From Macrotrachela quadricornifera (taxonomy: Eukaryota; Rotifera; Eurotatoria; Philodinida; Philodinidae): DNA of 64,000 bases. The notes under the pieces were generated by a model, which did no database searches, was not told the origin of the DNA, and worked only from the letters and a program-made list of their open reading frames with translations. The position numbers were made by a program, and so were the translations under genes. The stretch is from assembly GCA_022393335.1 (NCBI GenBank), contig JAJEKB010020276.1, positions 676,811 through 740,810 on the forward strand. The letters run 5' to 3'. Below, piece after piece: positions 62,350 to 64,000 of the stretch (position 1 is its first letter; the number at the start of each line of letters is the position of its first letter).

Positions 62350-62652
62350 AGCTTGTCAGTGCAGCCCCTTTGAGGCTAAAATGTGGAACTCACATATTTA
62401 TATGAGCTAGGAGCTGTGCTACTGTAATTTTTTTATAATGTTCTTATTCTCACTTGATAGATGCATATTTGCAGCGAAGCTTCAGCTGTAATGCGGATGT
62501 ATTTGCAATGGAGGGATCTGTGATAAAAGGAGGTCTGTGAGAGAAGAGCTGTCTGTAAGAAGGGCCTGTCTCTAAGGAAGGAAGCCCGACAAATCTCAAC
62601 TTAAAACTTACACTCACTATTTGTCTTCGAAAAATATGTGAGTTCCACAAAA
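62350..62652. mobile_element. Short inverted-repeat element, second copy
   Basis: Has the same leader (GCTTGTCAGTGCAGCCC), the same 16-bp arms TGTGGAACTCACATAT (62382-62397) and inverse (62634-62649), and the same CTAGGAGCTGTGCTACTGTAA block as the 527-bp element inserted in the integrase at 9888. This copy is about 303 bp and lacks the duplicated centre and G run. Confidence 0.78.
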
Positions 62653-63234
62653 GAACGATCTTTTTAAATCGGTCATTCAAATGTATGTGAGAGCTTTTTA
62701 AACCAATTTCCCAAAACATTATAGCAGATCCTAACAGTTCATTTTATACGGTTTTTGTTATTATATCTGTTGGTATACTGTGCGAAAAATTGGGCCCAAA
62801 TAATATGGCACTAGGATGAATCAACTTCTACGAATCACAATCTAATCAAAAATTGATAAAATGTCATTAAAGTTGCCTAAGGCCAACTTTTTAAAACAAT
62901 GACGTTATACTCACTAAAACGTTCAGTTAAATTTTTTTGACAGGATCGATTCAAATCGAAATGTGTGATTAGCTTTCACCAGTGCCTAGTATAACGACAT
63001 GTTGCTCTATATTCTATCCCCTCACTGCTGTCTTATAAAGAGGCTACATTATAACATTGATTGGGGCACTAGTCGATGTCGCTCAAAAATAGCTCTTTTA
63101 ATTATAAAAATACCTGTAAACAAAAATCATTTGAAAACTACCTGAAATATTACTGGTGAATGTTTGTGCACCTACCAATGAAAATTTCTTTTATAATATA
63201 AGATTATCGATTATTTCAACTTACCTGACAACCA
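62653..63234. other. Non-coding stretch
   Basis: No exon that continues the membrane-protein gene could be identified, and nothing else is recognisable. Confidence 0.35.
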
Positions 63235-63808
63235 AATTGTTAAAATTACTGCGAGAACAACGCCTCCCAATAGCAAAGCAATGAGGAAGCAAATTATACA
63301 AACTTTGTATGCCGATGATGGACACAAAGTAATATGCTTTCTGCAAATAGGAGAACAATAGAAATCACTAACATATGCTGAATGAAGAGTAGGAAAGTCA
63401 CCTGATGCATTTTCTTTCGTCATCCGATTCGGGTTTGTTTTGCACATCGTTATTTAATTTGTCTACTTTCGTTATCCGTGCATTATTGCTCATTTCAGAT
63501 GGATATTCAAATGCTAGATTTCTATTTAAGACGTTTGTCTCTGTTTGGCGTGAGCATACAGTCTGTTTTCTATGTGATGTTGAAGATGGATCACTAAATC
63601 TATGATGAAATGTCGTAGTCAGTGCATTGTGCTTTGATGTATTGAAGTTGTTTATTATACTACCAGCTTTTCTAGCCCTGTAATAACTGATGAGAAAACT
63701 ATTCCTATGTTCTTCGTAATTCTGAAAAGATAAACGAAAATCTACTATTCTCCAATATTCAAGCCAATGTATTTTACACTTACCATCGAAATTAGACTTT
63801 CCTTTCAT
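63235..63808 (-). CDS. Start of a single-pass (type II-like) membrane protein gene, partial
   Basis: Two minus-strand exons: 63808-63402 and 63340-63235, with a 61-bp GT-AG intron whose phase joins ERKCIR to KHITLCPSSAY. A polar, basic N-terminal region of about 135 residues precedes one strong transmembrane helix (VCIICFLIALLLGGVVLAVILTIWL). A donor GTAAGT follows at 63234, but I see no next exon, so the gene is truncated or continues beyond a long intron. Small cytoplasmic tail plus TM is the usual opening of bdelloid type II surface proteins, though the family is not identifiable. The first Met at 63808 is assumed to be the start. Confidence 0.5.
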
Positions 63809-64000
63809 TAAAAATAGTAACTAGAGTATAAAATACACAATTTCAATCTCATGTGATTTTGCTAAAGTAGACCAAACTTAATTAAAAACAAATCCTTATA
63901 TGATACTTCATTCTTAGAGTGGAAGAGAAATAAACGAATCCCTTCGTTTTATTATAACAAAATAAAGTTACATAGAAAAAAAACTCATTAAACTTTTTTG
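63809..64000. other. Edge of window, non-coding
   Basis: AT-rich sequence, possible promoter of the minus-strand membrane-protein gene; no specific element recognised. Confidence 0.3.

Overview
The window looks like nuclear DNA of a bdelloid rotifer (Adineta/Rotaria type). It is AT-rich, its genes are split by short GT-AG introns of about 50-60 bp, and several proteins resemble families that I associate with bdelloids: an orphan rhodopsin-like GPCR, an F-box protein starting with an FTDLPNEI-type motif, a TTF-zinc-finger hAT transposase and a giant RNF213-like AAA protein. Much of the rest is mobile DNA. The species assignment is an inference from protein style, not from a search.

Layout. 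1-3.8 kb: minisatellites and a nest of DNA transposons, in which an 897-bp foldback element sits inside a Tc1/mariner-type element. 4.7-10.6 kb: a decayed Ty3/gypsy-type retrotransposon (gag with three capsid-like blocks, protease, RT, RNase H, integrase) with stops, frameshifts, a mutated RT catalytic motif and a 527-bp TIR element inserted in the integrase tail. 13.2-15.4 kb: a papain-family (cathepsin L-like) gene with two in-frame TAA codons, cut off just after its catalytic Asn and joined tail-to-tail to the C-terminal end of a PSME4/PA200-like gene, which is itself broken by a foldback MITE. 16.5-17.6 kb: an intact single-exon GPCR. 17.6-23.9 kb: non-coding, with MITEs and a 400-N assembly gap lying inside an inverted repeat.

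23.9-47.1 kb is the main gene. I infer 15 exons whose phases agree throughout, giving an uninterrupted protein of 5,712 residues (17,139 nt including the stop). It is organised like RNF213 (mysterin): an alpha-helical N-terminal arm, AAA modules with three Walker A motifs, a helical shell-like region and a C-terminal region. I find no RING or RZ zinc-finger pattern anywhere in it, and it ends in a roughly 630-residue array that reads as about eight ubiquitin-like (beta-grasp) modules. Three of its introns are swollen with foldback elements, hairpins and minisatellites, while the others are about 50-160 bp.

47.1-64 kb: a 2.7-kb element with long inverted ends, GC-rich minisatellites, a decayed F-box/LRR-like gene, a second near-identical copy of the 897-bp foldback element, an intron-containing hAT transposase gene, the tail of a DD37D mariner, a short relative of the element that broke the integrase, and the start of a small membrane-protein gene. 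I saw no tRNA, rRNA or CRISPR array.

The genes do not form a pathway. The picture is one large, apparently intact innate-immunity/ubiquitin-related gene and one receptor gene in a transposon-rich accessory region.
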